In this document: in pieces, positions 33,951-47,218 of the stretch
Numbering within the stretch: position 1 is the first letter of the stretch
Layout: every line of letters begins with the position of its first letter
Origin: Lampris incognitus
Taxonomy: Eukaryota > Chordata > Actinopteri > Lampriformes > Lampridae
Direction of reading: 5' to 3'
NCBI RefSeq assembly: GCF_029633865.1
Contig: NC_079223.1
Coordinates: forward strand, 36,301,739-36,365,738
DNA length: 64,000 nucleotides
Program-made: the position numbers and the translations under genes
The notes under the pieces: generated by a model
The model's input: the letters and a program-made list of their open reading frames with translations, nothing else
The model's database searches: none
What the model was told of the DNA's origin: nothing

Positions 33951-34748
33951 CTGAAACACAAACACAAACACCACACATTAGTGGGTGTTCAACAGGTGGA
34001 CCTGCTATAGTACACACAAACACACCTGGGTAAGAGAGGCCACTCGCTGACTTGTCCTGCCAGCACAAACATTCATATGAACTGAAGTTCACATTTCACT
34101 TTTAGCCACCTTCTAAAACATGACTGGGGTGGTCTATTTATGCGAACCATTCCTGACTGCATTTGAAATTCCTTCTATACTGGGACAGACCACAGAATTC
34201 CATTACTCCCACAGAAATGACCACAAGTCTGCCCGCCGGGCAGATCAGGTATCCCCCCCCCCTCCAAAAAAATCATAAGGCTCTAGTAGTCTAAGAAGTG
34301 CCCTTACACTAACATGCCACAGGAAGCCAGGGAGCGAGAGTAAAACGAGCAAAACAGAAAGAAAGAAAGAGAGAGAGAGAAAGACAGAGATTCTCAAAGA
34401 CATTTTGTCCTTGAAAAAACAGCATGGCGCTCATTCCACACACAAACACTCTCTACATCAAAATTCTCACAACCCACCAGACTCCAGGGGTTGACAGCAT
34501 TCCAGTGACACACTCACAAATTCTGGGAGCCCCTCAGACAGAAGTCCCTGAAACAAATCCCTTTTTAAATACACCAGACATTTTGGAGGTGTTTCATCTC
34601 AGCACAAAAGAGAAGTGATTGGAACTGGGTCCCTCGTATAAATCAATCAATCAAAAAGAAGCAGACTACAGTGATTTAGCTCCCTTGGGCAAACAGATTT
34701 TTATGGGCTAGCTTTAATGTTCTTTTTCATACCGAGTAAAAAGGCGAT

Positions 34749-34749
<1 letters not shown>

Positions 34750-34811
<62 letters not shown>
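34750..34811. repeat. (GT)n microsatellite
   Basis: Uninterrupted GT repeat in STOX1 intron 1. Confidence 0.97.
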
Positions 34812-34812
<1 letters not shown>

Positions 34813-35345
34813 TTCTTATAGTTGCAGGGAAAGATAGCAGCGACATTTTCACTGTTCTACTACCCTACAGCTATCTGTCAAAACTGTATGTGGACTTTGA
34901 AACAGTGGATTACCTCACTGAGTGATAAGCCAATCACATTCTGCATAGCTACTTATTTTGCCAGCTTGTTGTCTTGGCCAGAGAAAAGGGCACTTATGGA
35001 TATGTGGTGAACATAGGCTATATTCAATTTAGAAATACTAATACTTGTATATTAAGATGACTTACCATCATAAATTTGACAAATTTCCCAAATGGTTAGA
35101 CAACAGAAAGGCAATAAATGTGTTGCTCTTTCTCATATCATTGTGTATCCCCAATTTCATTTAGCCAAACTCTTGGCAGCGGGATGCCAAATGGTTGGCC
35201 AAAGACAGAAGCATAACTGTGAGGGGCATTATGTAGGGAACATGAGAAATACCCCCCTAACTGCTAGTATCAGATTGTGTTTCTTTTAAGGTTATATATT
35301 GGTTAAAATACTGACATTTGCAGTACCTGTGCCGACATATCTTTT

Positions 35346-35615
35346 TTATGCATGCTCAATAATCCAGGTAAGAAAATCAAATAAAGTTGAATCAGTTCAC
35401 CTGGATACAACGTTTACTGACGGAAACGTTTCATCACTCAACTAAGTGACCTCTTCAGTCTAAACTGACTGCAGGTATCCCCACCCTTATAAACAATACA
35501 GTTGCATAACGATCGAAACCAACGATCGGTTTCATATTCAAAATTAACTAGTTTCGATGGCCATGTGTACTATTCACCGAGGATTTGGAAATGTTTGCAT
35601 CACAGCATTGTACGA
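35346..35615 (-). mobile_element. PLE family 2 non-coding end, best-preserved folded core
   Basis: On the minus strand it has GGATAC, a CAGTC/GACTG hairpin, CTGAAGA, an extra G, the hairpin GTCAC/GTGAT, and GAAAC. A 6-bp hairpin ACGTTT/AAACGT follows, and GTATCC then pairs with the first GGATAC. The layout is the same as at 15638-15715, with different stem sequences. Confidence 0.6.
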
Positions 35616-35689
35616 TTGCGACAGATATACTATACTCGCGTTTACCCAATTATGCAGTCTTTGTTCACGTCTGCATCTAGGTTTGTGTC

Positions 35690-36085
35690 ATCGTGTGACG
35701 TTTTTATTTTGATCGTCGATTTCGCTTGGCTAGGAGAGCTGGCGCTGGATCGGCTGAGAGGGCTTGGTCTGCTGCGTCCTGTGGGCCCGAAGAGGAAACA
35801 CCGAGGGCGGTCTGACATGACTCGGAAGCGGGGAAGGCTAAGCTAACTGCTAGCCCACGTGGACTGTATTGTTGGCTGTTTGTGTTTTTGTTTTTTTGTT
35901 TTGCTTCGTTCTCCCCTGTTTTTGTAAAAAAAAAAAATTGGTGGTGTTGTTTTTGGAGGGTTTTATGTGTTTTGTCCTTTGTGTTGCACTGCTGTGGGCT
36001 GGGGGAAGCGGAATTTAATTTCTTTTGTGTACGTAGTACATAAGATGAAAGGACAAATAAATTGTACCTGATTCCTGATTCAACC
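35690..36085 (+). mobile_element. Short LINE-derived element with 5' and 3' ends but no pol
   Basis: The start encodes RGLGLLRPVGPKRKHRGR, reminiscent of an L2/CR1-like ORF start. The end, GTGTTGCACTGCTGTGGGCT ... ACAAATAAATTGTACCTGAT with TGATTCCTGATTC, looks like an L2-type 3' tail. T-rich sequence lies between. This suggests an internally deleted, possibly LINE-mobilised element. Confidence 0.4.
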
Positions 36086-36127
36086 TAAGCCTAATTTGAT
36101 TTTCTTATCTGGATTATTGAGCATGCA

Positions 36128-36430
36128 TCAAGACATTTAGACTGAAGAGGTCACTTAGATGAGTGATGAAACCTATCTGTCAATAAACGTTGTGTCCAGA
36201 TGAACTGATTCAACATTCTGTGAATAGTACACAGGGCCATTATAACTCTAGTTAATGGCACGCATATTTGCATATGAAACTGATCGTTGGTTTTGGTCGT
36301 CATGCAACTGTATTGTTAATAAGGGGTGGGGGGTGCCTGCAGTCAGTTTAGACTCAAGAGGTCATTTAGATGAGTGATGAAACTTATCAGTCAATAAACG
36401 TATCCAGATGAACTGATTCAACTTTCTGTG
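36128..36430 (+). mobile_element. PLE family 2 ends in direct tandem (two cores)
   Basis: Two successive cores, ACTGAAGAGGTCACTTAGAT near 36138 and ACTCAAGAGGTCATTTAGAT near 36352, are separated by the GTGAATAGTACACAGGGCCA leader. Each is followed by CAATAAACGT and ATCCAGATGAACTGATTCAA. Confidence 0.6.
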
Positions 36431-38197
36431 ACTGTGCCAACATAGTATCCGTGATGGCTGTATTGGGGTGATTCCTATCAAATCAAGTTAGTCTCCAATC
36501 CACATGAATGATTAACATAGACCAACTGCCTGGCCTCTTCTTTAGATGTTTCAACTGACTCAAACAACAACTGTAGACACAATGGTAGGAACACGACCTT
36601 ACTCACAGGACTAGAAAATTGGTTTTAGTTAATCAGCTACACCTCATTATGCACAGGGTGTAGAGGCAGAGATAGTGGGTGAGATAAGATACGGGTGAAC
36701 ACGCTGACCTAAAAGAAGATGTGTTTGCTCAACATATTTCACCTTCTGAATTTTGCCTATCCCAACCCCAACTATTACCCTAAGATGTCATATGCTGTTT
36801 GTAGTGATTGTAAAGCCCTGCGGGACTATCTTGTGAATTTGGGCTATACAAAAAAACTCGACTTAACCCAAATCTAATAGCCTGTTGAGTTGTTAAATCA
36901 CAAAAGGCTGACAGCATTCAGCATCCTCAAGGACAAAACATAAATCAAATCCTGTTCTCTACTCACATATGAATGTAAAAACATTTTTCGTCCAACCTAG
37001 AAGCTCTATTTATTATGACCACAAGCATTATGAGAGTTAGTGCAGGTCATTATCCACCAGGCATGTGTGCATTTCTATAACAATGTCAGTAAAATCAAAC
37101 AAAATTAATGAAACAATCTGGGGTAAAACTATTTATTTTTTTCATGGACCATGACATCAAAACAAAACAAAACAAAACAATGCTTTGTGTACAAATGTGT
37201 GAAAGCAGTTTTCAGACCATGGGGCATATGTGACAGTATGAGTGATTCTCCCATCAACCCCAGGGCTTTCTGTAAAAACACAACCAGGCTCACACTCCCT
37301 ATAAAGTAAACATTTACAACCCTCACACTTGAACCACTTAGGTCCAAGGCAGAGAAAATAAACCACTAATCAAATAGCTGCCAAGGTAAAACATGAAACA
37401 GCACGGGCACAAGCACCCATACACACGCACCTATGCGCGCACACGCGCGTCTGCTAATTACATTTTATGAACAAGAAATCCACCCATTTAAATTCAACAA
37501 TACATGACCATACCACTATAACCCTATGTCCACTGTTGTGTATGAATATATAAATCAGCTTTTTTTAAACTAAAAATAGCCAAGTTTTTTTTAAACATTT
37601 GCTTTATTTTGGTTTAAAAAAAAGGTTTGGTCTTTGAGGTGAACACATCTAAATTGAGGAATATCCTTAGTCAAGTTGTTTAGACTGCAAAAACCTCACT
37701 TCAGGAAGTTGGGGGGGCGGCTGTACATAGCACTGGCGCTACAGGGGTTGACAGTTTTGTAGCGCAGGCCACAAAGTTTTAGCACAAGTATAAAACGTGT
37801 TACCATCTCTAAAAACAACCACAAGTTGTGCAGTTCATCACCTAAACTGGTATGTGACCGGCAGAGGACATAAATATTGCATGCAGGGCACATAAAATAC
37901 AAACCTCATGTTTATTTGCCCATAACGGTAAATTGCAGGGGCGCGGCTGTATACAAAACACAATATTACGCTTCAAATGAGCAGTGCAAATCTCAGTAAA
38001 TTCATATCATCATACATATATTTTTGTTAAAATCCACAAATTTCCCCTTTTCTCTCGCCCTCAGTGTCATTTGGCGATGTTTCTCTTCCGTCTCTTCCTC
38101 GCGTGCTCGTTCGGGGTTTTGGTTCAGCGTGTTACTGCGGGACAGAGCGCTTGATAACACCGCTTCGTTTTCTTCCGTCATCTAGCTGGCTAGCTAG

Positions 38198-38568
38198 CGT
38201 AACCGGTAATTTTCTTGCCCGGTGCGGGATTCGATACGGCGTGTACTGCACCACAAGGCGACATCGCTAACCGCTCGACTAAAGGGTCAGACCCGTTAGC
38301 CAGGGACTAACGTGTCTTATTAGTAGTTTACAGTCGTCACCCTCCTCGGAAGCGCGCCCTCGCGCTTGTTCTTCCCGCGCTCCGAAGAGACTTCTGAGGA
38401 TCTGCACACTTCCGAATCCCACCGCTGCCACCAGTGTAACCGGTTAATTTCTTGCCCGGTGCGGGATTCGATACGAGTGTACTGCACCACAAGGCGACAT
38501 CACTAACCGCTCGGCTAAAGGGTCAGACCCGTTAGCTAGGGACTAATGTGTCTTATTAATAGTTTACA
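38198..38568 (-). mobile_element. TRIM-like miniature LTR element, divergent subfamily
   Basis: On the minus strand, LTRs 38568-38435 and 38332-38198 (134-135 bp) begin TGTAAACTA and end GGTTACA (the distal one mutated to GGTTACG). They flank 102 bp of non-coding DNA. One base inside the first LTR is TGGTGGCAGCGGTGGGAT (38433-38416), an apparent primer-binding site. The LTR contains a tRNA-like stretch (CTTTAGCCGAGCGGTTAGTG, then TATCGAATCCCG). CTAG flanks both sides as a candidate 4-bp target duplication, though the local sequence is CTAG-repetitive. Confidence 0.7.
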
Positions 38569-40820
38569 CTAGCTAGCTCGCCTCGCCGAGGGAGCGGCGC
38601 AGAGGCCGTCGCTACCCGATCCGAGTCAACCGTTCTCTAGGAATTGTGGGAGTTGTTGTTGCATGTATGGAGTCTACGCAGCTGGGGAAATGATTTGTAA
38701 TCGCCCAATGAACTTCAACTACCAAGTAGAATAGCGATGCGCAATGACCTCACACACAGCACAGTCTCGTTTCAACGAGCGTCTCTGTCTCACGCGCGCG
38801 CGCAGTAAAAGCCCCTTCCGAGGTTCACAGACAGGGGTCTTCCTTTGTATACCCCATCTTCTGACACAGGGAGCGATTGTAGAAAACATCTGCCATCCCC
38901 AGCCCTGACAGAAGAGGCTAATCTGACTTTTTAAACCCCAAAGTGGATGTTTCAATAGTGGTGAATTACTGCTCTTGCCTTTGCTGTCCATTGTTGTGAA
39001 ACTTCCTATAGGAACGTCTGCCAGGCTTACTGCATAGCAACCACCCCTGACTATTGTCAATGCAACACACAAAAAAGGACCACAAGCACATGATCCAAGT
39101 TGGAGAAGGGGAAGAGATAAAGAAAAGAAAAAAAACAATACCAACGTAGTCATTGCCAAGAACCTGGAATGTCTCTAAGAGAAGACATTCCGGACCTCTT
39201 TGAATAGAATACAGCTTTGGAGGCTACATCCTCTACCTCCTACAATGTGAAAGGTCAATGTCCTGGTTCTGAGCAGGACATCCTGTCTGAGACCTCTGGT
39301 CACTCATATTCTCGATACGCTTTTTACTGCAGGTCTGTGTTAGCAGCACCAACGTTGTGAAGTGAGAACAGATGAGGGACAAGTGAGGCCAACAACACAG
39401 GTGTCCGGCAGTGGATAGAGACATTTTTAAAACAAGTTTACTGACGAGCAAACCCAGGTAGGGTAGAAAGAAGTCGGTGCAGTAAAAAGCATGGGCTGGG
39501 CAGGGGATTAGAGTTTATTGTACTGGCAATGGGAGGCGTGACCGTGAAGAAGGTTCGCTGTGGTAACCGTCTTCTCTCCAGGGGGAACGAACTCTGTGTT
39601 CCTGTAATCCAAGACCAGGCCACGGACATTACACCCTTTGTCATACACTGCATGAATACCCTGCCGGGCACCATGGCAACAAAACCTTCTGTCACGGGGT
39701 TGAGGGAGGGAAAGGACAAACAGAAAGTCAATCAGCAGATGAGGCGAGTCTGGCAGAGAAGGTTCTGCATGCAACGATGACGCGTGGTGTATCATTGGAA
39801 GTAGGCCTTGTATTAGGTGTGCCATTGGAAGTAGGCCTAGTATTGACTGCACATTTTCAACTGAGTAACTAACGTTACATGCCACATAACATCCTGATTG
39901 GACGATTAACTTCAACACTGTAAAGTAGGTTATACCGGTTCTGCAGAGCTAAAGTTAGCTCGTCTTTATCATGTTTTATAGCCAACCAACAACCTGGAAA
40001 AGTGAGCTGACACGTCAGAAACACTTAAAAAAACAACAACCAAAATACTGATTTGTTTGGGCATGTTAAAGGTAATAGAGCACATGTGCTGTCTTGCTTG
40101 AACCTGTCGATGGCGTTGCTGTGAAATCCTACCTCAAATGAAACTGCATGGGCTATACCAAGTAATAGCGTGCAAAAAAGAGCCTAACAGAGAATAGTGA
40201 TGGGGGAACAGTGAAAATGTGTTTTTCTTAGCAATGAGGATTATAATGTTAATTTTAAAAAAAAGCAAAATCTTTTGTCTCTTGCAACAACATGTACTTG
40301 TAGACACACTCACTAACAAACATATTTTGAGGGGTTGAACCCTCCCATCTAAAAAATATACTACAGGGAGTCTTTATGTCAAGTCATTCATCACATCACC
40401 AAGATGTGGAGTTGGTAGTCTACATAGTGGGTAAACCTGTGAATTTTTATTTTTTTAGCTCACTTTAGACTGTAGCTGCTGGCTCCTCCATCTAGAGCCA
40501 TAAACTTGTCACCAGATGCTTATGATTAAAATGGGGGGGAAAAATGACAAGAATCATACGTCTTACATTCTGGAGAAGATTGACAGGCAGATCCTCTCTG
40601 TTATCCCCACAGAGATCTTCTTGGCTCCTCAGATTGATCAATGCCACATGGACACTGCCATGGTTGCTTTGTGAGCAAGCCTCAGTAGGCTGCATCCGTC
40701 CCGATTTATCGTTTCAATCCAACAGCAAAGCAATCTGTAAGTAATCTATTCGGGGAAAACAATACAAGCCTCTGCCAGTTATTGTATGGAGTATAGAGTG
40801 TAGCAATCTGACTGTGATGA

Positions 40821-41468
40821 AGTGATGAAAAGGGGCATTCTCAGTCCCGAGGTAACAGAGGGCCCAACACCTTTTCAACACAAATCTAGCTGTTTTGCAT
40901 CAACTTTTGCAGATGGGAGTAACAATATGTCAGTCTAACACTCAGCAAGAGATGATTGGATGTTTCTGTCATCCTGCAAAACTGACCTTGGTAAAAGCAA
41001 ACTCAGTGAACCCTTCTCTCTGTGCTCTTTTAGCAATCTGATTTGCAAGGCGAAGTTTGGCTTTGATTATCGACATACAGCCACATGCGCACACAGCTGA
41101 GCAATATTCTTATGTTGGTATTCCATTTCACAGTACCTTTGATGGACATTTTATCTCATGCTCTTTAAAAAGGTGATTTATGTATCGTTCAAATGAAGAA
41201 TAAGCATAATTCTCAAATCATCCAAATTACAAGATAGACCACGTAAGATGACGGAAACATCCAGTATACACTTGCTGAGTGTTAGACTGACATATTGTTA
41301 CTCCCATCTGCAAAAGTTGATGCAAAACAGCTAGATTTGTGTTGAAAAGGTGTTGGGCCCTCTGTTACCTCGGGACTGAGAATGCTCCTTTTCATCACTG
41401 TGGCTGTATGTCGATAATCAAAGCCAAACTTCGCCTTGCGAATCAGATTGCTAAAAGAGCACAGAGAG
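40821..41468. repeat. Near-perfect inverted duplication with permuted segment order
   Basis: Segment A (40821-40949) is the reverse complement of 41271-41399 with one visible mismatch in 129. Segment B (41016-41085) is the reverse complement of 41399-41468 with one mismatch in 70. In the first copy the order is A, 66 bp, B. In the reverse complement of the second it is B directly followed by A. No coding signal. Confidence 0.9.
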
Positions 41469-41783
41469 AGACGAATAATAGGAAAAGGAAAAGTATAGAA
41501 GAAAGTGCTTAGTGAGATATTTGGTATGAGTGGCACGGTCACATCTTGACTTTATCATGGAGGTTCACTTTAGGATTTTTGGGGATACTGAGCACACATT
41601 CAGTCCATCACATTCAGGAATATAGGACATTAAGTGTGATAGAATCTAGTCCTTGAACCCCCACCTCCATGTTATCACAGGTAAGATCTAATTGAAACAT
41701 CAGGTTTGTTCCTACAATCCTTTGCTGTGACTGCTCTGAAAGCAAATACACACAACCACTCACTCACACACATACGCCTTTGT

Positions 41784-41785
<2 letters not shown>

Positions 41786-41866
<81 letters not shown>
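41786..41866. repeat. (CA)n microsatellite
   Basis: Uninterrupted CA repeat, flanked by looser CA-rich sequence to about 41955. Confidence 0.97.
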
Positions 41867-41869
<3 letters not shown>

Positions 41870-43721
41870 CTGCATGCACATGTACAGCACACTCACATAC
41901 ATACAAAGACATGCTTGCAAAAACACTTGGATGCATGCGCACACACACATACAAATCCTTATCACATCCCCCTCATCTCTCTAATCTTTTAGGCTCCAAT
42001 GAACAAACAAGCTAATCTTCTCTCTCCCTCATTAAGGACACACTGCATGGCATTCAACATGAACTTGTGGCCTTCTCTAAATGCAAAATAACCCTTCTGT
42101 CTTTCGCTGTGACCGAAACCTTGTCAAGGACATGCACCAGTGAATCTGCAGGCTATAAGTAAAAATATCTTTGTTAAATCTCCGTTGAGACAATGTCACT
42201 CATTCACACAGTGTTACATTGGTCTCATGAATGGGAGAGATGTCTGCAGTAAATGTCACCACACCCTTCCTAGTTCCACTACTGTTTTGTCTTGGTCCTC
42301 TCATTTTTTGGACTCGCAGGCCTCCATAACTAACAGCACCTCCCCTTTGTGCGTGTGTGTGTATGTGTATGTATGTATTTGTCTACGTGCACTTGTGTGG
42401 GTGTGTGTGTGTCACACTTTCAAAGGTCTTTAAACCTGCTTCTTTGACTACCGTAGAACCCACAGATGTGGACCCTGCAGTAAAATGGCCCAATAAACCA
42501 TTTGAAAAGGTCCCTTCACAGAGTAATCACAGTCCTAGACCATTAGTCCCAACAGCCGAACCGAGAACCATCTAACAAAACTGGCCGACAAAACTCAGAT
42601 ATGTCCTGCCTTCTTTTCCTTCCCTTACAAATCACTTGGACTTAAGTTGCTTTCATCTAGCAGTACTACCATTACATAAAATTTTTTCGATAAAAACCTT
42701 TTTTTTGGGGGGGGGTGTGCTGTCAATTACATTTTAAACTAGAGGAGTGCACTCAGTAGAGTGCAGATCTCTGCCAGGCATACGTATCTCCTCTTCTCTG
42801 GTGTTCCAACTTGGCAACAAACCCTTTTTTCGCCTACTGGGAGAAGAGAAATACACGCACACATGGACAGAAAAATTTTTTTCTTGCCAGTATAAGACTT
42901 TTGTGCAGCGCTCAAGTCGGTTGAACAAGGAATATGGAAAAAAATTTTTTAATATGGAGCGTTAACTAAAAAAAAGAAATCTATCTAGTAAAAACGGGGT
43001 CAGCCCTATGTTTCCTCAGCCCTGTAGGTTAGCTATCAGTTAGGGTCAGAAGAGGTTGAGGTTAAGTCCGGTTAAGGTAGGTTGGGTTAAGTTTAGGCAA
43101 TGAAATAGGGTTGAGGGAACACAGACACGCTGCCATATAAACGTTTCGCCCGTCAGTCTGGGGATGTGCAGCTCCTAGGCGGACCCTTTGACAAAAGCGA
43201 CCAAGCCTGACATGAAATAACAGAGATCAGGCCATCATAATTTCAAAGCCCTTATTAAAGGACGTCATGTGTTTAATCGTCGTGGTTTTCATGATATAAG
43301 ATGAATGAAGGCGGCTGGTTGCTCCGCTGATTGACTTTCATTCATAAAACAACGGTAAGAAAACATAGCTCAGCCATGGAAACTGTATTATTGTAGCTAC
43401 TGGGGTGATCTCCAGCTGTGACTGTGATTAATCCTACTATTTAAATTGTATTTTTATAGCAGAGATTTAACATTGGAGTCTATGACACTTCCCATCTAAT
43501 CCTCCTCATGATGTCAGTTAAACAAACATGGCAGCAAGGTGAATAAGGTGAATTATTTTTGGTTACACCACTTCTCCTGTGCTGAGATCAGCAGTGACGG
43601 ATTTGCTGGCTTGCGAAATAGGATCAACTTCTCGTTTACTTTCAAGACTCATACCCGAAATACATAAAATTTTGGTTTTGACGCAATCACTGCCCGATCT
43701 GACGCAGCCGTAGATGTGAGT

Positions 43722-43733
43722 TGCGCATGCGCA
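43722..43733. promoter_or_regulatory. Palindromic NRF1-type site
   Basis: TGCGCATGCGCA matches the NRF1 consensus exactly, in a locally CpG-containing stretch of STOX1 intron 1. No adjacent exon was recognised, so function is unproven. Confidence 0.3.
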
Positions 43734-43799
43734 CGGTTGACTCAGCTCGGGCAAGCGAGCTAGAGAGTGAATGAGGATTGAGGAGAGGGAGCGGCGACA

Positions 43800-43875
43800 T
43801 ACAACTGCCATGTCTGCGGGTGGGAAGCCGGATGTGAAGAGTAGGTCAAGTACAACTGGGGAGAAGAGGGGGGGG
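43800..43875 (+). mobile_element. Internally deleted SINE fragment
   Basis: SINE body piece TCTGCGGGTGGGAAGCCGGA is joined directly to the SINE 3' end (AAGAGT...ACAACTGGGGAGAAGAGGGG), missing about 250 bp relative to 48382-48840. Confidence 0.55.
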
Positions 43876-43963
43876 GGCATGAGAGGTTCTTCATCATACA
43901 CGCGTAACTGTGCGCAACCCTTTTTTAGGCTGATAGGTCCAGTAGTTTGCAAGATTAGCCGCC

Positions 43964-43965
<2 letters not shown>

Positions 43966-44032
<67 letters not shown>
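43966..44032. repeat. Compound (GACA)n(CA)n microsatellite
   Basis: GACA repeats followed by CA repeats. Confidence 0.95.
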
Positions 44033-45502
44033 ACGCGCACAACCACATGGCGGAGATAACAAACGGCCTGACTATGTAACGTCTTTATTGATTTGCTGCA
44101 CTAAAACTAGTGTCTGCTCCGTGTTGGAAACATACGATAAATATCTAATCTGAAAAATCACTATTTCAGGGAATGTGTGTTTAAACATTAAGAGAAATGT
44201 TTCACTCACTGCTCTCATTGTAATCGTAGGTTGAGGAAATGGGTTTGTGGGCAAAGTCACGCAACTGTGCCAACTCAGGACCTGGATTAATAAAAGGGCA
44301 TTTATTTCAGGGGCTGAATGGGTTATGCTCCAGTTCATTTTGCTGAAGTTTGCGGGATTTGAATTTGACATTTTAACAATAAATTTGAAATAACAGTGCA
44401 GCAAAAAAAAACCAAAAAAGAAACAAACCCCTCCTCAAATCAGGGGGGAAGGAAAAAAGCACAGAAAGGATGCTAATAACATTTTAGGGGGGAGGGGGCG
44501 TTTTAAAACGTCCATGTGTGACTTTTGTTATGGCATTAATCAGGGATTGTGTACTACAGGCAAACTGTGAGTAGATACACTGGCAGGCTTTGTGTTTACT
44601 TACATCGCCACAGAAACCTTTATTGTGGGGGACTGTTGCATGTCACCACCAAAGCAAGAGGAGGAACTGTGCAAGAAAAGGCTCATACTGCAGCCAGGCT
44701 ACTAACTTGTTTGCAGTGCGTTGTTGTCTACAGTGTGCCAAACATACACTTCAGAAGTCGACACCAGTGGGATGGCAAGCGACAGCTAAAATACTTAAAA
44801 AATATTAACAACAGCTGAGTTCGATCACAACATGTTTGATTTGGTCACTTGTAATGTTCACACGGCCGAGGACAGAATGACTGAGAGCCTAAGGTAAATA
44901 ACCCTGCTATCCAGGTCCCAGGCAGGGCGTTTTATACAGAGATCTGGTTCAGATGGCTGGGTAAGGATAAAATAACCCCACTCTAAACTGTTATCGTGCT
45001 TATGGGGAATAGGAAACACAGCTGACCAGGTGTTGGAAAGAAGACTGATGATGATGATAAACTAGAGGAGGACAGGCCAGTATTTTCTATGTCAGTCGTC
45101 TGTGTAACATGATCTCAATACTACCAATGTGGTGCCAGCATCGCTGTGTCGGTGCAGGAACTACAAGGCAGGATTAAGCTACAAAGCAAAATTTCATAAT
45201 TCTAGTTTACTTTATTAGAGTCTTTTACATTTGCAGTATACAACTACAAATGTAAAAGATATTAATAAAAAAAATTTTTTTAAGCTTTTCTTACAGTGCT
45301 ATCTTTTGTCGATATGGGGTCCATAGGGTTGGAAGAAATTATTCAGTGGTTAAGCCATTTGTTCTTATATTTATTGTCAGCCATGGGGAAGGCAGGAGGT
45401 TTTGGTTTCATAAGCTTCCTTTCTTGATAAAGTTTAGAAGTTCCAGGTGTTTTTATGCACACTATATCCAAGTGGCTTTACCCCGGTGATACCCCACCAG
45501 CA

Positions 45503-45614
<112 letters not shown>

Positions 45615-46794
45615 CAGAGAGAGTGCATGCTTTTCAGCAGCTCCACACCCCTTAATCAAGAATGATGGCAGTCATTGGGCACAGATGAAACCCATTTCCT
45701 CCTGTTTCACCCAGCTCCAGCTCCACTAGATTCCTGTGTTTGTTTTCCCAGCCCCTCGTATAGAGCTCCCATCCGTGTCCGTCTTATGATTCACAGCTTT
45801 CTGATGTCTTATAACAACTGAGGTTGGCGCGCTGCTCCGTCCATGGCAAGAGAGGTTACTTTTCTTTCTCGTAATGCAATAACACGGCACAGTGTTATTA
45901 CTGAACCGGCATATCACTGCTATTATCAGCGCCAGGACGAGTAATGAAAACATCCTGTCAGAAAGATGGAGAGTAATAGCGATACCACATATAATGTTAT
46001 ATTGCCCCCCCCCCCCGTCTCAACTCCCACAACTAGACGGAAAGTGAATATATATCTAAATCCCAGGAGTAAATTTCGAGTTGATGCTGACAGGGTGTAT
46101 AAGCGGGGGGACCCCTGCATATCTTCTCTTTGGCATCAATCCCCTGCTATGGGTGAGCTCAGTACGAGGGTCACTGAATGGACCGGTTGGTCTGATTTAC
46201 ATTGGACATGAACTTCCTGCTCATTGGGAAGGGATGTGGGGAAACAAATCATGTGCTGAGAGGGATTGTGTGCACACACGCACATTCACACAAACACAGG
46301 ACACACACACACACACAAACACAGGACACACACACACAAACACAGGACACACACACACAAGCAGTGTGAAAGGTCATGTTAGAGAATAGAGGGCAAAGTT
46401 TCTTCATATCTCTGCCTAACAATAACTAATCTGTTAGCAGCATACAATGACCAGGAAAGAGCACGAAAGGCACAACAATTACCAGGCTTACACTTGGCCC
46501 ACTGACATTTACATGCAAAATGAGGATTAAGACTCCAGTTTAAGCACTAAGATCTAAGGCTTGATCACTCTATATCAAGGTCTTATCACAAGACAACAGA
46601 TTTGTGAGTAAATACAAATGTATGTGCTGTTTCGTAGTTTCCTTCTCCTGCAGATAAACCACAAATGTATCTCAAAAATCCAGTGAGCACGATTTTTATT
46701 TATTTAACATTACAACAGAATTCTCATTTGGTCCCCTGTTTATTTAGGGTGAATCAAATACGGAGTCTGGTCCAGTAATCTGTTATGAGGTCAG

Positions 46795-47218
46795 TCAGAC
46801 AGACAGACAGACAGACAGACAGACAGGTATAGACAGACAGACACAGGCAGACAGTTAGACAGACAGGTAGAGAGACAGACAGGCAGATAGAGAGACAGAT
46901 AGGTAGAGAGACAGGCAGATAGATAGACAGATGGACACAGACAGACAGACAGGCAGGCAGGCAGATAGACAGACAGACAGATTGGGCTATACAAATAAAA
47001 TTGACTTGACTTGACAGACAGGCAGATAGACAGACAGACAAACAGACAGACAGACAGGCCAATAGACAGACAGACAGGTAGAGAGACAAAGAGACAGACA
47101 GACAGACAGATGGGTAGAGAGACAAAGGGACAGACAGACAGATAAAGAGACAAGCGGACAAGCAGGCAGGCAGGCACGCAGACAGGCAGGCGGGCAAGCA
47201 GGCAGACAGACAGACAGA
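46795..47218. repeat. Imperfect (GACA)n array, about 420 bp
   Basis: Degenerate GACA/GGCA/GATA tetranucleotides are interrupted at 46981-47012 by a retroposon-tail-like piece (GGGCTATACAAATAAAATTG). The array produces Cys/Leu/Ser-rich spurious frames. Confidence 0.93.

Larger units (their letters stand above)
35346..36127. repeat. Foldback bounded by inverted PLE family 2 termini
   Basis: The left arm TGCATGCTCAATAATCCAGG...GAAAATCAAA and the right arm ...TTTGATTTTCTTATCTGGAT...GAGCATGCA are inverted, about 45 bp each. The interior holds a minus-strand PLE end (to about 35615) and a short LINE-derived segment (35690-36080). Confidence 0.75.

Noticed and set aside
39508-39918. 136-codon minus-strand frame
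   Set aside because: There is no family similarity and an overlapping opposite frame of equal quality; the length is consistent with chance.
41760-41992. Thr-His and Cys-Val repeat frames over CA tracts (also near 45450-45660 and 51360-51670)
   Set aside because: They are translations of microsatellites, open only because of the repeat.
43020-43115. GGTTAG/GGTTAA-rich stretch as interstitial telomere repeat
   Set aside because: Units are too irregular; no run of perfect TTAGGG is present.
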